From Frigidibacter mobilis (GTDB lineage: Bacteria > Pseudomonadota > Alphaproteobacteria > Rhodobacterales > Rhodobacteraceae), in contig NZ_CP012661.1 in NCBI RefSeq assembly GCF_001620265.1, positions 1,612,001 through 1,676,000 on the forward strand: 64,000 bases of DNA. Direction: 5' to 3'. The notes beneath the pieces were generated by a model. That model searched no databases. It was not told where the DNA came from and saw only the letters and a program-made list of their open reading frames with translations. How positions within the stretch are numbered: position 1 is the stretch's first letter; the number at the start of each line of letters is the position of its first letter. This document shows positions 1 through 10,640 of this stretch, one piece after another. Both the position numbers and the translations under genes were made by a program.

Positions 1-579
1 AAAAGCCAGCTGCGGGGCGGCACTCGGGTCGGTGTCCTTCAGCAAGGCGGGAGCAGCCACGGGGATGAGGCGATCACACCCCAACCTTACAGCCCGGAAA
101 TCTGACCCCATCTCGGTGGACGCCGCGTCATGGTGGTGGCAGAGCAGGAATTGGGCCTTGCCTTCAATCATTCGGCGCTCACACGCCACCATATGATCGG
201 ATGTCAGCGCAATTGTCGCCTGGACGGGCTGCTCAGCCTCCAGCCGGCGCAGCCACTGCGGGAAGAAAGTGAACGAAAGCATGTGGGTAGCAGCAAAGCG
301 CAACGTCTCGCGGTCTATTGCATCTTCTGAACGTGCTGCAGCTCGACCCAGTTCGAGGCGACGCACCGTTTCTTCTGCCACCTGACGGAACCGCTCGCCC
401 GCAGCGGTCAGTACGATCCGATGCGTGCGGCGGTCGATAAGCGGCGTCCCCACCCAATCCTCCAGTGACTTGATGCGCCGGCTAAAGCTTGGCTGGCTCA
501 TCGACCGCGCTTCTGCGGCTCTGGAGAAATTGCTGTGATCGACAAGTGCCAGAAAATCTTCCAGCCATCCTAGGTGCAT
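1..579 (-). CDS. LysR-family transcriptional regulator, HypT/YjiE-like (partial, runs off the left edge)
   Basis: The reading frame is open from an ATG at 579 to the window edge, giving 193 codons of a normal ~300-residue LysR protein. The N-terminus carries the LysR winged helix-turn-helix (about residues 3-62, with NFSRAAEARSMSQPSFSRRI as the recognition region). The following stretch resembles the substrate-binding domain of the hypochlorite-responsive HypT group. That assignment is by recalled similarity and is only moderately sure. The C-terminal effector domain lies outside the window. It is convergent to nothing visible; the gene to its right (a sensor kinase) is on the same strand. 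Confidence 0.82.
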   Translation of the reverse strand, partial: MHLGWLEDFLALVDHSNFSRAAEARSMSQPSFSRRIKSLEDWVGTPLIDRRTHRIVLTAAGERFRQVAEETVRRLELGRAAARSEDAIDRETLRFAATHMLSFTFFPQWLRRLEAEQPVQATIALTSDHMVACERRMIEGKAQFLLCHHHDAASTEMGSDFRAVRLGCDRLIPVAAPALLKDTDPSAAPQLAF

Positions 580-864
580 TGTTCGCTGATCTCCGTCTGT
601 TTCCCGGGCTGAGATTGAACGCTACATGGAAAACCTAGCGCCGGGGGAGCGTCCCATGCCAGCAGGAATGCGGCATCCCAGACCCGGGGACGCGTTCCGC
701 CCCCAAATGCAGGGATTAAACTGGCTCCCTTGCGGTGCATCGGCGGCTCGTTCTGCGGCCCGATGGAGAGTGGAATGACTGCGGGCTGCTTCCTCCGGCC
801 CATTGTCACTTCGACGCGATTCCGACGATGCACGATGCAGAAGCCAGGCGGATCAACCGAACGA
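580..864. other. Intergenic stretch with no gene seen
   Basis: About 285 bases between the LysR gene and the end of the sensor kinase. Open frames here are shadows of the kinase or lack coding character. The LysR promoter should lie in the left part, but no convincing -35/-10 pair was picked out. Confidence 0.5.
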
Positions 865-2165
865 TCAGCTGCGGTCATGATGAAGCGGCAGGGCGACCCG
901 TACCCGCAGTCCTCGAGGGTGATTGTCACGCAGCGACAGCTCGCCGCGGTGACCTGCCACGATCTCGGCGGTGATCGCCAATCCCAGCCCGTATCCGCCT
1001 TTCTCTGATCGAGCCGGGCCCAGCTTCGTATACGGCTCCATAACCTTGTCGCGCATCTCGGCGGGTATGCCTGGGCCGTCGTCTGCCACCTCGACGATGG
1101 CAAATCCGCCCTCCTGGCGCAATGTGACGGTGACCCGGGAGCCGAACTTCAGTCCGTTGTCGCATAGGTTGGAAATTGCGCGCATCATTTCGTCGGCGCT
1201 GCATTCGACCTCGAGCCGTTCTGGCCCTTCAAAGAAGATCTGCGCGCCCGTGTCCCAGAAGTCATCGCAGATGGACTGCAGCAGGCTCGACATATCACAG
1301 ATTTCCCAGTCGATCCTGCTGCTGCCATCGCGCAGATAACGCAAGGTGCTTCCGATCATGCGATCAAGCTGGTCGATGTCTGAAAGCGCCTGCTGGCGCC
1401 CGGCCCTGTCTTCCATCCGCTCCACCCGGAGCTTCAGGCGGGTAAGCGGCGTGCGTAGGTCGTGGCTGATCCCCCTGAGCATGCGGTTCCGCGAGTCGAG
1501 CAATCCTTGAATCCGATCTCGCATCTGGTTGAGCGTCCGCGCAAGGTGACGCACTTCGCGCGGTCCGCGCTCTTCGACAGGATCCTTGTTGGACAAGAAG
1601 GCATCGGTATCCGTGATGGATGCTGCCATCCGCCGATGGGCCGTGATACGCCCCAGATCGCAAAAATGGAAAATCCAAGCACCAGGATGCCGGTCGCCAA
1701 AGGGAAGTAAAGAAATTCCCCGCCCGTGCTGCCACCTGATGGTCGTTGGGGAAAGGCAAGCTGCCCGCCGGTGGCCAGCGGAAACAGCACCATTCTTTCG
1801 CCATCGACCCGTGCGACACCTTCCGGTGCCGGAAGGTCCGGACAGCATAGAATAACCTTGGTCCAGTTCAGGCTTTCGGTTCTGCCTGTGTGCAAGGCCT
1901 CTGGCTGCGCCGGCAAGACCCGGCCCTGAATGCCGATTTCGGAAAGCGATTGCAGGTCGCGCTCCAGATCGGCCGCCGACTGATGCCGCATCACCACCGC
2001 AAGCACAGCGACCTGCCGCAGATACTCATCATCATCCAGGCCATCGCTGGTGAGCCGATCAAAGCGGTCTTCCAAGGCTTCGCCCAGTGCGAAGACCATG
2101 AAAACGACGGCGAACACGATGCAGATCATCTGGCCCAGAACGGTGTCGGGCCACCAACGCGTCAT
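865..2165 (-). pseudogene. Sensor histidine kinase of an OmpR-type two-component system, one-base frameshift in HAMP
   Basis: The N-terminal part (from ATG at 2165) has one membrane helix near residues 8-28, a periplasmic sensor region of about 140 residues and a second helix ending in WGVSRPI. The C-terminal part continues in another frame with the HAMP tail, the dimerisation histidine motif (RGISHDLRTPLTRLKLR), the N box (NLCDNGLKFG) and the G boxes (DDGPGIP, GYGLGLAI). The break is at about 1631-1634; adding one base there restores SRPIRRMAASI and a continuous ~434-residue kinase. Start and upstream regulator stop overlap as ATGA, so the pair is translationally coupled. It should autophosphorylate and pass phosphate to the regulator at 2162-2872. 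Either a real inactivation or a consensus error. Confidence 0.85.
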
Positions 2166-2872
2166 CCTTCCACCACATCGGGCGTGAACAGGTAACCCGC
2201 CAGCCGAACCGTCTGGATATATCCCGACCGGGCCGTGTCATCGTCGATTTTGCGGCGCAGCCGGCTGACATGAACATCCACACTGCGCTCGATCGGGCCG
2301 GCAAGCCCTGAATGGGTGAGGGAGAGCAGATCCTCGCGGCTCAACACCCGGCCCGGATTGCGGCAGAAGGCCAGCAGAAGATCAAACTCCGTAGTTGTCA
2401 TCGTCACACGCGTATTCTGAGGGTTGTGGACCTGTCGGCGCATGGGGTCCACGCGCCACCCATCGAACCGCAGCGGCCGATCCGGGCGACGCGCCGCAGG
2501 AAGGGACAGTCGGCGCAGCAGACTACGCACCCGGGCCAAGACCTCTCGGGAACTGAAAGGCTTGGTCACATAATCGTCGGCACCGATCTCCAACCCCACG
2601 ATGCGGTCGGTTTCATCCCCGAGCGCGGTCAGGAAGATGATGGGCACATCAGAATCGAGCCGCAGCCGTCTGCAAAGCTCTAGGCCGTCGGCGCCCGGCA
2701 ACATGACATCCAAGATGACCAGATCAATGGGACGCTGCCGTAGGACCGCCGCCATCTGCGTGCCATCGCTTGCCGTCGACACCGTGTAACCCGCCTGCTC
2801 CAAACTTTGCGCGAGCATGTTGGAGATTTGAGGGTCGTCCTCGACGATCAGTATTCTGTCTGGGGTTTGCAT
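2162..2872 (-). CDS. OmpR-family response regulator
   Basis: A complete 236-residue regulator. The receiver domain (residues 5-120) shows the acidic pair E11-D12-D13, the phospho-acceptor Asp55 in LVILDVMLPG and the lysine in DDYVTKPF. A C-terminal winged helix DNA-binding domain follows (about 135-232, with SVDVHVSRLRRKI). It lies head to head with the RND efflux genes and is followed on its own strand by the kinase, so the likely job is control of the efflux system. Repeated direct-repeat boxes in front of the efflux genes fit an OmpR-type binding mode, but that link is inferred. Confidence 0.93.
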   Translation of the reverse strand: MQTPDRILIVEDDPQISNMLAQSLEQAGYTVSTASDGTQMAAVLRQRPIDLVILDVMLPGADGLELCRRLRLDSDVPIIFLTALGDETDRIVGLEIGADDYVTKPFSSREVLARVRSLLRRLSLPAARRPDRPLRFDGWRVDPMRRQVHNPQNTRVTMTTTEFDLLLAFCRNPGRVLSREDLLSLTHSGLAGPIERSVDVHVSRLRRKIDDDTARSGYIQTVRLAGYLFTPDVVEG

Positions 2873-2937
2873 CTATGGGCGGCTCCGGAAGAACTTCGGA
2901 TCAGCATAAGTCGCTCCTCTCGTCGCCGAAACTGCGA

Positions 2938-2952
2938 AATGTTAAGTTTTGT
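2938..2952. promoter_or_regulatory. Candidate response-regulator box between regulator and efflux outer-membrane gene
   Basis: On the minus strand this reads ACAAAACTTAACATT, two ACAWW half-sites with a 10-base period. It matches the layout of the boxes at 4733-4749 and 6071-6087 and shares the TTAACAT core. It lies in the divergent promoter region. Function is inferred from spacing and recurrence only. Confidence 0.4.
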
Positions 2953-3239
2953 TGCGCTCCCAGCCTGAGCGGGGAGTTGCTCGGGCGCTTCCCCGGACCC
3001 CACTCGTGCAGGAGCTTCGCCATTGGCGCCGGGGGCGATGCCTTGCGGCGTTCTCGCCGGCAAGGGCATCAGGTTCGAGTGGTCTGGCGAACCGGCAAAG
3101 TCCAAGGACGGAAATAAACCGTAACAAGACAACACACCTGCGGAACGCGATCTGCCCGAGACTGGAGCTGTGCCCGCTTGGAAAAGTCGGGCCGCGTCGT
3201 GTTGAAAGCACGCTCGATGCCAACCCGAAGGATAACCTT

Positions 3240-4625
3240 GTGACGTTCCAGCCTCCTTGCCGAACCGCCCTGTCGCTGGCCGCCCTGCTGATGATCTCAG
3301 CCTGTGTTGCGGTGGGGCCGGATCCCACTGACTTGCCCGAACTCCATCTTCCGGCCGCCTTTGACGAGGGAGGGGGCGGCACAGCTGGGCAGGTGGGTGC
3401 CAACGCCTTCTGGTTAGAATACCAGGATCGCATCCTATCCCAGTTGATCGCCGCTGGCTTGAGCACCAGTCTGGATATCATTCAGGCCAACGAGCGTATC
3501 CGCGCTGCCGCTGCAGACCTGCGGGCCACACATCCGCTGGCGTCCCAGATAAGCGGCGAGCCGGGCTCGGTCAGTCGCGTGCGATCTGGCGGTGACGGCA
3601 TGGCCACGGGCTATTCCAGCAGTGCCAGCCTGTCGGCGGGCTTTGTCTTTGACCTTTTCGGCGGAGCCCAGCGGGCGCGCCAAGGTGCCACGGCAGCCTA
3701 TGCTTCGGCAGAGGCACAACTGGAGGTCACCCGGCTGGCATGGCTGGCGGAGGTCATCAGCGCCTATTCCGAAGCCCGCTTCAACCAGCAGGCGTTGGCG
3801 CTGACACGCGAGACAATCCGCGCGCGGCAAGGAACGCTGGAGGTGACGAACAACATGTTGTCCCTGGGTGTGGCGTCCAATTATGACATCGCCCGGACCG
3901 AGGCGCTGCTGCACATAGCACAGGCCGACCTGCCCAACTACCAAGCAGGCTTCAACGCGCAGGTCTATCGCCTTTCCACGCTCCTCAATCTGCAGACGGG
4001 ACCGCTGATGGCGCAGATGCAGCGCGGGTCGGGGGCGCTGCGCATCCCGCCCGGCCCCGGCACCGGCGTACCGGCGGACCTGCTGCGCAACCGACCCGAT
4101 CTGCGTGCGGCCCAACAGGATCTGGTGCAGGCTCTGGCCGCTGTCGGCGTCGCCACTGCCGACATGCTGCCTTCGCTATCGCTGACCGGCACGGTCAGCG
4201 ATACGGGCGGGGCGACTGCATGGGGGTTTGGTCCGCGCCTTTCGCTTCCGGTCGCCAACCAGGGCGTTTTGCAGGCGATCCGCGCCCGGCGCCTGTCCGA
4301 GGCGCGCTCGGCCGATCTGACATGGCGTTCCTTGGTTGTGACCGCTGTCGAAGATGTGCAAGCCGCCCAGTCCAACCTGAAACGTCTGCGTCAGCGCGTC
4401 ACCGCGCTGGATCGTGCTGCGGACTCCTACGACCGGGCCTATGATCTGGCGCTTGCAAACTTCAAGGGGGGCGGCTTGCCACTGGTCGACCTGCTGGATG
4501 CCGACCTCCAGCGCGCGGAGGCGCGGCTGCAAGCAGCTTCGGCCCGCAACGACGCGGCCCGCGAATGGACTGCCCTGCAGATTGCGACCGGCGCGGGCGC
4601 CGCAGTTGTGGGTATCGGCAACTGA
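3240..4625 (+). CDS. RND efflux outer-membrane lipoprotein (NodT/OprM, TolC-like)
   Basis: Start chosen at GTG 3240, which is preceded by an AAGGA ribosome site and gives a typical lipoprotein signal peptide ending ISAC (lipobox), so the mature protein is lipid-anchored in the outer membrane. The remaining ~440 residues contain the two repeated TolC-type alpha-barrel halves; RNRPDLRAAQQDL is the conserved segment opening the second half. Length 461 residues is normal for the family. It forms the exit duct for the adaptor (4836-5993) and the interrupted permease downstream. The frame is open further upstream to 2949, but that part looks non-coding. Confidence 0.93.
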   Translation: MTFQPPCRTALSLAALLMISACVAVGPDPTDLPELHLPAAFDEGGGGTAGQVGANAFWLEYQDRILSQLIAAGLSTSLDIIQANERIRAAAADLRATHPLASQISGEPGSVSRVRSGGDGMATGYSSSASLSAGFVFDLFGGAQRARQGATAAYASAEAQLEVTRLAWLAEVISAYSEARFNQQALALTRETIRARQGTLEVTNNMLSLGVASNYDIARTEALLHIAQADLPNYQAGFNAQVYRLSTLLNLQTGPLMAQMQRGSGALRIPPGPGTGVPADLLRNRPDLRAAQQDLVQALAAVGVATADMLPSLSLTGTVSDTGGATAWGFGPRLSLPVANQGVLQAIRARRLSEARSADLTWRSLVVTAVEDVQAAQSNLKRLRQRVTALDRAADSYDRAYDLALANFKGGGLPLVDLLDADLQRAEARLQAASARNDAAREWTALQIATGAGAAVVGIGN

Positions 4626-4732
4626 GCCGGACGCGGCGGCGAGCACGGTCGCGCCGTGATCTGTCAGACCCGCCTTGCGGTCCGGCAGCGGCCTGCATGA
4701 GATCTGTACCCGCCTGGCGCTGACACGCTGCA

Positions 4733-4749
4733 ACATCTCTTAACATCAT
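4733..4749. promoter_or_regulatory. Candidate response-regulator box upstream of adaptor gene
   Basis: The sequence ACATCTCTTAACATCAT contains ACATC twice with a 10-base period, the classic layout for OmpR-family dimers. An identical 17-base copy lies at 6071-6087 in front of the permease gene. It is about 90 bases before the adaptor start. Confidence 0.5.
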
Positions 4750-4835
4750 CAAATGCGCAGCCATTGCCGCCCGTGCGAGGTTGGCATTGCGACGATCGCC
4801 GGATCACCTTTCCCACCCCCGACGCGTCCTGGAAC

Positions 4836-5993
4836 ATGAACATGAACATGAACATGAATGCTTTCTCATCTGCTGCGCTAATTCTCTGCCTGACCCAGCC
4901 CATTGCTGCGCTTGCCGAAACGCTGCCCCATGTCCGCGTCGTATCGCCACGGACCGCCGATCTGGCCCAGACGGTGCGCGTCTCGGGCTCGGTCGTGGCC
5001 CGTGATCTGGTGCAGGTCCATGCTCGCCAGAGCGGGCTACGGATCGAGGAGTTGCTCGTCGAGGAACGCGACACTGTCGTGGCCGGGCAGGTGCTGGCGG
5101 TGTTGGACAGCGCAGATCTGATGACCGCCGAACGACGTGCGGCTGCTGGCCTTGAGCAGGCGACCGCCAGGGTCGACACCGCAGAGCAGGAGACCGCCAT
5201 CGCCCGGATCGAGGTGGTACTCGCCGACAGCGAGGCCAGCCGCGCCGAAGAACTGCATGCCAAAAATTCCTTCACCACCGAGGCTCTGGAACAGCGCCGC
5301 GCCGCCCGCGACCGCGCCGTCTCGCAGTTGCGACTGGCCGAGGCAGCATATGCCGCAGCCGTGGCTGCGCAGGGCGTGGCACGCGCGGATCTGGAGGCTG
5401 CCCGCGAAGCGCTGGACCAGACCGAAATCCGCGCGCCCGTCGGCGGCCTGATCCTGAGCCGTCAGGCCGAACGTGGCCAGCCCGCCGACGCACTGTTCCA
5501 GATTGCTGCAGAAGGCGCGATGGAGCTGTCGGGGAAAGTGCTGCAACAGGATTTCCTGCACCTGCGCGAAGGCATGAGCGCCCAGGTCACACTGCCGGGC
5601 CAAGCTCCGGTTCAGGGGCGCATCCGTCGCCTGTCGGGGCGGGTCGATCCGGCCACGCGCATGGGCGAGGTCCGGATCGAGCTGCTTCCAGGGGCAACAG
5701 CAGGCGCCTTTGCCTATGCCGATATTACTATCGAGCAGGTCGAGGGCCTGGTCCTGCCAATGACCAGCGTGGTTGGTGGGCGGGTCTGGATCGTGCGTGA
5801 CGGCATCGTCACAGCGCAGTCGGTTGCAAGAAGACCCGCCATCGGCGATCTCGTCCCGGTGATGGGGCTTTCTCCGGACGATCTGGTGGTTCTGCATCTT
5901 GAAGGGTTCGTGACCGAGGGCATGCAGGTTGCCGCGGTCGAAACCGCCTTCCTCCCCGAGGCGCATGTCGGCATGGCAACGGCCGCGCCGTAA
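4836..5993 (+). CDS. RND efflux periplasmic adaptor (membrane fusion protein)
   Basis: A HlyD-type adaptor of about 385 residues. A signal peptide (AFSSAALILCLTQPIAALA) precedes a barrel-sandwich hybrid half (VHARQSGLRIEELLVEERD), a long alpha-helical hairpin (about residues 80-185) and the second lipoyl half (IRAPVGGLILSRQAERGQ), then the beta-barrel and membrane-proximal domains. It would couple the inner-membrane permease to the outer-membrane protein encoded upstream. The start is a run of four ATGAAC-type hexamers (ATGs at 4836, 4842, 4848 and 4854), so the true initiator is uncertain within 18 bases. It is separated by about 200 bases from the next gene, each with its own regulatory box. 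Confidence 0.93.
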   Translation: MNMNMNMNAFSSAALILCLTQPIAALAETLPHVRVVSPRTADLAQTVRVSGSVVARDLVQVHARQSGLRIEELLVEERDTVVAGQVLAVLDSADLMTAERRAAAGLEQATARVDTAEQETAIARIEVVLADSEASRAEELHAKNSFTTEALEQRRAARDRAVSQLRLAEAAYAAAVAAQGVARADLEAAREALDQTEIRAPVGGLILSRQAERGQPADALFQIAAEGAMELSGKVLQQDFLHLREGMSAQVTLPGQAPVQGRIRRLSGRVDPATRMGEVRIELLPGATAGAFAYADITIEQVEGLVLPMTSVVGGRVWIVRDGIVTAQSVARRPAIGDLVPVMGLSPDDLVVLHLEGFVTEGMQVAAVETAFLPEAHVGMATAAP

Positions 5994-6070
5994 CCTGACC
6001 GCGAAGCGCATACCGGCGGAGTGATGGCAAGGATCCCACGCCCCTTTCCCCGCCTGCAGCCGGACGCGAC

Positions 6071-6087
6071 ACATCTCTTAACATCAT
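6071..6087. promoter_or_regulatory. Candidate response-regulator box upstream of permease gene
   Basis: An exact second copy of ACATCTCTTAACATCAT (ACATC half-sites, 10-base period), about 110 bases before the permease start. The 203-base gap 5994-6196 holds nothing else that was recognised. Confidence 0.5.
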
Positions 6088-6196
6088 GCAACGCCCGGAC
6101 TGCGTCCGGCATGATTGAATTCGCAAGTCATCGACAAGATCGAAGTGGCTTCGATGACCGATTTGCCACACCACACCGCATCCAGAAAGACCTGCC

Positions 6197-7983
6197 ATGA
6201 ACGTTTCCGCATGGGCGATCCGCAATCCGCTGGCGCCAACCCTTTTGTTTGCAGTTCTGGTGATGCTGGGCCTGTGGGGCTTCATGCGCCTGCCGGTCAC
6301 CAACTACCCCCGGCTGGACATCCCGAAGGTCAGCGTGTCGGTGGTGCTGGACCATGCCTCGCCCGACCAGATCGAAACCGAAGTCGCCGCTGTTGTCGAG
6401 GATGCGGTCTCCTCATTGGCGGGGCTGGAAAGCATTTCCACTACAATCGACGAGGGGCGGGCGGTGGTCCTGCTGGAATTCGCAACTTCGGTTCCGGTGG
6501 ACCGCGCTGTGGCCGAGACCCGCGATGCGGTGTCGTCCATCGTGCCTGACCTGCCCCCGGCAAGCGAGGCCCCTGTCATCCAGCGCGAGGAACAGGAAGA
6601 GGCCCCGATCCTGACCTATTCAGTCGAGTTGCCTGGGATGAGCCTGGTCGACCTGACCTGGTATGTCGACGACACGGTGATCCGCAGCCTGCAGAACCTG
6701 CCGCAGATCAAGCGGGTCGAGCGTCTTGGCGGAGCCAATCGTGAGATCGAGATTGCCCTCGACACCTTGCGGATGGAGGCCCTTGGACTGACCGTCGCGG
6801 GTATTGCCGCCGATCTGGCACGCGAACAGATCGACACTGCCGCAGGCATCAGTCAGGCTGGCGGACAGGACAGGGCCCTTCGCATCGCTGGCAGCGCCAG
6901 CAGCGTGGCCGAACTGGCAGACCTGCCGCTGAGCCACCCTGCCGGCGCGTCAGTGCGGCTGGCCGATGTGGCGACGATCCGCGACGGAACTGAAGATGCG
7001 CGCGGTTTCGCACTGTTCAATGGGCGGCAGGCGGTGGGCATTTCCATCATCCCCGCCAAGAGCAGTTCCGATCTCGACGCAGCCGAGGCGGTGCGGGTCC
7101 GTATCGCACAGTTGGCGGCCGACAGCGGGGCCGAGTTCTCTCTCGCCAGCGAGATCGTGGCCTTTACCCATGGCAACTACGAGGCCGCCATGGTTACCTT
7201 GGCCGAAGGCGCGTTTCTCGCCGTGGTCGTGGTGTTCCTCTTTCTGCGCGACTGGCGGGCGACGGTGGTCGTGGCATTGGCCCTGCCGCTGTCGGCGATC
7301 CCGACATTCTTTGTCATCCAGCAGCTGGGCTTCTCTCTCAATATCCTGTCCACGCTGGCGATCACGCTTGTGACCGGGATCCTGGTCGATGATGCCATCG
7401 TCGAGATCGAGAACATCGCCCGGCATCAGCATCAGGGCAAATCCGCATGGCGGGCCAGTCTGGATGCCTCGGACGAGATCGGGCTGGCGGTCATCGCCAT
7501 CTCGGCCACGATCATCGCCGTCTTTTTGCCTGTGGGCCTGATGGAGGGTATCATTGGCCAGTACTTCCGCCAGTTCGGACTTACCGTCGCGATTGCCGTG
7601 TTCTTCTCGCTGGTCGTCGCACGCCTGTTTACCCCGATCCTTGCGGCCTATTTCATGAAGAACGCCCCGCCCGAGGAGGGAGCAGAAGGCCCCGTGCTGC
7701 GCCTGTTCCGGCGCGCAGTCATGCTTGCCGTCCGCTGGCGGTGGGTGACGGTGGGCCTTGCGCTTGCCAGTTTCACGGGCGGAGCCATGATGCTGATGTC
7801 CGCTCCCGCGACCTTCCTGCCGGAGATGGATGCTGGCTCGGCGGTCATCTCGATGGAACTGCCACCCGGCTCGACGCTGGAAGATACCGCGCGGACCGCG
7901 CAGGCCGCGACCGTCGCGCTCAAGGGGTTGCCCGAAGTTGTCTCCGTCCTGATTACCGGCGGCAAAAGCCCGGCGGGGCTGAC
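6197..7983 (+). pseudogene. RND efflux permease, N-terminal part (split by IS21-family insertion)
   Basis: The first ~595 residues of an AcrB/MexF-type inner-membrane permease. It opens with the first membrane helix (NPLAPTLLFAVLVMLGLWGF) and a typical first porter loop, and carries the helix-4 motif of the family (GILVDDAIVEIENIARHQ), whose DD pair relays protons. The frame is then cut by an IS21-type element at 7984. The reading frame continues exactly at 10641 if the element and one copy of the 6-base duplication GCTGAC are removed. It would export substrates together with the upstream adaptor and duct; as present it cannot make a full permease. Confidence 0.93.
7978..7983. repeat. Left copy of 6-bp target-site duplication GCTGAC
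   Basis: GCTGAC directly precedes the TGTG end of the IS21-family element and recurs right after its CACA end at 10635-10640. IS21 elements make duplications of 4-8 bases. Confidence 0.85.
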
Positions 7984-8072
7984 TGTGGCGCGACATCGCA
8001 GTTGAGTGCTGAGCGACATCGCAGGTGGATGACGGTGACGTTTTTTGACGGTGCCGGTTTGCGGCCGTCAGA

Positions 8073-8934
8073 TCAAGTTTCGATGTCGCTGCTCAATGTC
8101 GCTGGCCGCGAGTTGTCCTTCGCTGTGGCGGTCTCCTTTTCGGGCTGTTGTTTGTCGCGGTCATCTTCGATGTCGCTGAGCGATGTCGCGGCGGCATAGG
8201 CGGCACGGCGTCGGTAGCTTTCGACGTTCATTTCGAAGATTGTCGCATGGTGGACGAGCCGGTCGATGGCGGCGATGGTCATCGCCCTGTCGGGGAAGAT
8301 GGCGTCCCAACCACTGAACGGCTGATTGGCCGTGATCATGATAGAGCGCCGCTCGTATCGTGCGGAGATGAGCTCGAAGAGGGCACTGGTCTCGGCCTGA
8401 TCCTTTCGCACGTACGACAGGTCGTCGAGGATGAGCAGGTCGAACTTGTCGAGCTTCGCGATCTCCTGAGTGAGCGCCAGGTCCTGCCGCGCCACTTGCA
8501 GGCGTTGGACCAGGTCCGACGTCCTTGCCATAAGCACACGGTACCCTCGTTGGATGAGTTCGTATCCGATGGCCCCGCGAGGTGCGTCTTGCCCGAGCCG
8601 GGCGGGCCGAAGGCCAGCAAATTGTGCCCTGCCTGCAGCCAGCTGTCGCCTTCGACCAGCGCTCTGACGCGGGCCTGGCTCAAGGTGGGGACCGCCAGGA
8701 AGTCGAAGGCGTCGAGCGTTTTCCCTTGTGGCAGCCTTGCAGCGGCAAGATGACGTTGGATGCGGCGCTGTTCCCGCTCGCTCAGCTCCAGCTCGCACAG
8801 CGCCGCCAACAAGCGTTCGGCCGGCCAACCCTCCTTGTCGGCACGGGTGCAGAACTCCGGCCAGAGGCGGGCAACCGTGGGCAGCCTGAGCGCCGTCAGT
8901 AAGGTCGGCAGTGTTGCGGTTTCCACGGTCATGC

Positions 8935-8938
<4 letters not shown>
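8073..8938 (-). pseudogene. istB: IS21-family helper ATPase IstB (frameshifted)
   Basis: The N-terminal frame (from 8938) includes the IstB domain and the Walker A motif GPPGSGKTHLA; the C-terminal frame carries the Walker B region (DLLILDDLSYV), sensor residues (MITANQPFSGWDAIF) and a divergent tail. The frame changes at about 8580, immediately after Walker A, and adding one base restores LAAAIGYELIQRG. Length across both frames (~288 residues) matches the family. The start overlaps the istA stop as ATGA, the usual translational coupling. IstB is the AAA+ partner that directs IstA to target DNA. Confidence 0.9.
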
Positions 8939-10590
<1,652 letters not shown>

Positions 10591-10634
10591 ACCACCTGCA
10601 ATGTCGCGCTGTTTCACCAGCGGTGTCGCTGCAC

Positions 10635-10640
10635 AGCTGA
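10635..10640. repeat. Right copy of 6-bp target-site duplication GCTGAC
   Basis: It matches 7978-7983 exactly and directly follows the CACA end of the IS21 element. Confidence 0.85.

Noticed and set aside
865..1848. The kinase C-terminal frame taken as a separate, complete gene with its own start
   Set aside because: Its first ~70 residues are a shadow of the periplasmic region; native sense begins only at the HAMP segment, so it is the second half of the frameshifted kinase.
8148..8753. Plus-strand frames of about 200 codons in the IS21 element
   Set aside because: They are complements of istB and carry no recognisable features.
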